This document shows positions 14,832 to 16,124 of a stretch of DNA of 16,124 nucleotides, piece by piece (position 1 is the first letter of the stretch; every line of letters begins with the position of its first letter). Under the pieces are notes generated by a model. That model was not told the origin of the DNA and did not search any database. It worked only from the letters and a program-made list of their open reading frames with translations. Source of the stretch: an uncultured Aquimonas sp. (GTDB lineage: Bacteria > Pseudomonadota > Gammaproteobacteria > Xanthomonadales > Xanthomonadaceae); the NCBI GenBank assembly GCA_946481615.1, contig CAMLOR010000059.1:1-16124 (forward strand). Reading direction: 5' to 3'. The translations under genes and the position numbers were made by a program.

Positions 14832-15836
14832 ATGCAGGGATCGAATCCGGCGGTGCGGGATGCACCCGGGCTGCGGCTGCTGCCGCGCCAGCTCTCCGAG
14901 GAGGAACGCGCCCTGTTCCGCAGCGCCGGCGAACGGCGCGAACTGCAGCCGCGCGAGGTCATCTTCAAGCGCGGTGAACTCGGCCGCGCGATGTTCGTGA
15001 TCGAACGCGGCCGCGTGCAACTCGAATTCGGCGACGGCGTCGCCGACAAGTTGATCGGACCCCTCGAATATTTCGGCGAACTGGCGCTGTTCATCGGCAA
15101 CCACGCGCGCATGGCCAGCGCCTGGGCGGTGGAGCCGGTGACGCTCTACGTGATCGAGGCCGACGCCTTCGAAGGCCTGCTCGAACGCGAACCGGCGCTG
15201 ATGGCGCAGTTCATGCGCCGCTCGTTCTCGTACCTCGTGGCGAGCGAGCAGCAGCTGATCTCCAACCTCAAGCGCCGCAACGAAGACCTGATGCTGACGC
15301 TGGATTCGCTGCGCCAGACGCGCACCCAGCTCAACACCGCCGAACGCCTGGTGCAGACCGACGAACTCACCGGCCTGTGCAACCGGCGCGGCCTCTACGC
15401 CTATCTCGACGGCCTCGCCAACAATCTGCTGCCCGGCACCTGGCTCGGCCTGCTGCTGGTCGATCTGGACCGCTTCAAGCAGGTCAACGATCACTTCGGC
15501 CATGTCGCCGGCGATCGCGTGCTGACCGCCGTGGCGCAGGAACTGCAGGCCGCCTGCGGCGTGGGCGATCTGCCCGTGCGGCTGGGCGGCGACGAATTCG
15601 CGCTGCTGGCGCAGGTCGGCTCGCACGAGGAACTCGAGGCGCGCGCCCGCCAGGTGGTCGACGGCGTGCGGCGTCTGCGCTTCCCCGAACCGCTGGATGC
15701 CATCGGCATCTCCGTCAGCGTGGGCGGCGGCATCTGCTCGCGCGCCGGCAGCTGGTCGGTGTGGTACAGCGATGCCGACAGCGTGCTGTACGGCGTCAAG
15801 GGCGAAGGCGGCGACGGCTATCGCCTGACCCGCTGA
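14832..15836 (+). CDS. Cyclic-nucleotide-sensing diguanylate cyclase (cNMP-binding plus GGDEF)
   Basis: This is a 334-residue soluble signalling protein. An N-terminal CRP-like cyclic-nucleotide-binding fold spans about 20-125, with REVIFKRGELGRAMFVIERG and the phosphate-binding cassette FGELALFIGNHARMASAWA, which has its Arg93. A short helical linker (about 130-175) leads into a GGDEF domain from TDELTGLCNRRGL (177-188). It has VDLDRFKQVNDHFGH for metal/substrate binding and an intact GGDEF active site at 252-256. It should make c-di-GMP under control of a bound cyclic mononucleotide. The inhibitory I-site Arg is missing (GVGD at 243-246). GTG 14817 is an alternative start; the TTG at 14790 is too close to the promoter. 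It precedes a nucleotide cyclase gene. Confidence 0.92.
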   Translation: MQGSNPAVRDAPGLRLLPRQLSEEERALFRSAGERRELQPREVIFKRGELGRAMFVIERGRVQLEFGDGVADKLIGPLEYFGELALFIGNHARMASAWAVEPVTLYVIEADAFEGLLEREPALMAQFMRRSFSYLVASEQQLISNLKRRNEDLMLTLDSLRQTRTQLNTAERLVQTDELTGLCNRRGLYAYLDGLANNLLPGTWLGLLLVDLDRFKQVNDHFGHVAGDRVLTAVAQELQAACGVGDLPVRLGGDEFALLAQVGSHEELEARARQVVDGVRRLRFPEPLDAIGISVSVGGGICSRAGSWSVWYSDADSVLYGVKGEGGDGYRLTR

Positions 15837-15875
15837 GGGCCCCACGCCCGGTGGCGCCCCGTGCGTGGCGTCGCT

Positions 15876-15881
15876 CATAAT
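15876..15881 (+). promoter_or_regulatory. Candidate -10 hexamer of the cyclase gene (CATAAT)
   Basis: CATAAT matches five of six consensus bases and ends 24 bases before GTG 15906. The -35 region is GC-rich and not recognisable. If real, the cyclase can be transcribed apart from the cNMP-GGDEF gene. Confidence 0.3.
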
Positions 15882-15905
15882 CGCGCATCCCGACGGACGG
15901 CCCCC

Positions 15906-16124
15906 GTGATCGACGACCGCGAGCCCCTCGTGCATGCCGCAGCGCATCCCGCGCCGCAGATCCGCGCGGTGCTGGTTTGCGATCTGGCCGACTCCACCGC
16001 CCTGATTGAACGCCTGGGCGATGCCGCGGCGGCCGACCTCATGCGCCGGCACGACCGCGTGGCGCGCGCCCTGATGCACCAGCACGGCGGCCGCGAGATC
16101 GACAAGACCGACGGCTTCCTCGTG
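15906..16124 (+). CDS. Class III nucleotide cyclase, N-terminal part (runs off the right edge)
   Basis: I translated 73 residues by hand from GTG 15906; the frame is open to the window end. The start of a class III adenylate/guanylate cyclase catalytic domain is visible. RAVLVCDLADSTALIERLGD carries the first metal-binding Asp (Asp26), then a helix AAAADLMRRHDRVARALMHQ follows. HGGREIDKTDGFLV contains the second Asp (Asp69). The usual KxxGDgf pattern is one residue shorter here, so substrate preference (ATP or GTP) cannot be read. It resembles cyclases of Xanthomonadaceae, including those annotated as putative peptide-modification-system cyclases, which I recall but cannot verify. It follows the cNMP-GGDEF gene by 69 bases on the same strand. 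The C-terminal domains are outside the window. Confidence 0.8.
   Translation, partial: MIDDREPLVHAAAHPAPQIRAVLVCDLADSTALIERLGDAAAADLMRRHDRVARALMHQHGGREIDKTDGFLV

Noticed and set aside
12394..15000. 868-residue plus-strand frame spanning aceB and aceA
   Set aside because: It is out of frame with both enzymes, full of Arg, Ala and Gly, has no domain, and crosses the strong terminator at 14737-14770.
15842..15868. Possible terminator after the cNMP-GGDEF gene (CCACGC/GCGTGG stem)
   Set aside because: The stem is only six base pairs with a 15-base loop and no U-run follows, so I do not call it a terminator.

Overview
The window is GC-rich chromosomal DNA from a gammaproteobacterium, most likely of the order Lysobacterales (Xanthomonadales: a Lysobacter, Xanthomonas, Luteimonas or Dokdonella relative). 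I base this on the gene families, on intergenic repeat types I associate with that order (a TTCGACARGCTCACCGYGAACGG repeat and a ttcccgc-n-caggcggg inverted repeat), and on a cNMP-GGDEF gene next to a class III nucleotide cyclase gene, an arrangement I recall from Xanthomonas campestris. No species can be named. The DNA is dense with genes, with no phage, plasmid, CRISPR or transposase sequence. The MlaE and cyclase genes run off the left and right edges.

Layout. (1) 1-1307, minus strand: mlaF and the start of mlaE, the ATPase and permease of the Mla phospholipid transporter. (2) 1308-1600: a gene-free stretch with five copies of a REP-like repeat. (3) 1601-6764, minus strand: a compact five-gene operon read in the order ABC ATPase, periplasmic adaptor 1, adaptor 2, adaptor 3 (a lipoprotein), MacB-type permease. 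All its junctions overlap by 1-17 bases. Three adaptors for one ATPase/permease pair is unusual. (4) 6765-7028: a divergent regulatory region with a well-preserved yybP-ykoY (Mn2+) riboswitch reading rightward. (5) 7029-10657, plus strand: a TerC/Alx-type membrane protein (riboswitch target), a rhomboid protease, a TruC-type tRNA pseudouridine synthase, the ribosome-rescue hydrolase ArfB and a small acyltransferase. (6) 10662-14770: a LysR regulator on the minus strand, divergent from aceB (malate synthase A) and aceA (isocitrate lyase). This is the complete glyoxylate shunt, closed by a strong terminator. (7) 14832-16124, plus strand: a cyclic-nucleotide-sensing diguanylate cyclase followed by the start of a class III nucleotide cyclase.

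How the genes may work together. The Mla genes maintain outer-membrane lipid asymmetry. The five-gene ABC system probably exports an unknown substrate across the envelope. The riboswitch/TerC pair looks like a manganese-responsive export unit. Its P1 stem and a Shine-Dalgarno-sequestering hairpin compete for the same three bases, which predicts that ligand turns translation on. The LysR/aceBA block lets the cell grow on acetate or fatty acids, and an imperfect 31-bp dyad lies between the divergent starts. The last two genes suggest a cascade in which the cyclase makes a cyclic mononucleotide that the cNMP-GGDEF protein senses to control c-di-GMP. The most novel candidates are the triple-adaptor ABC operon and the cyclase/cNMP-GGDEF pair. 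The rest is well-known biology with interesting local regulation.
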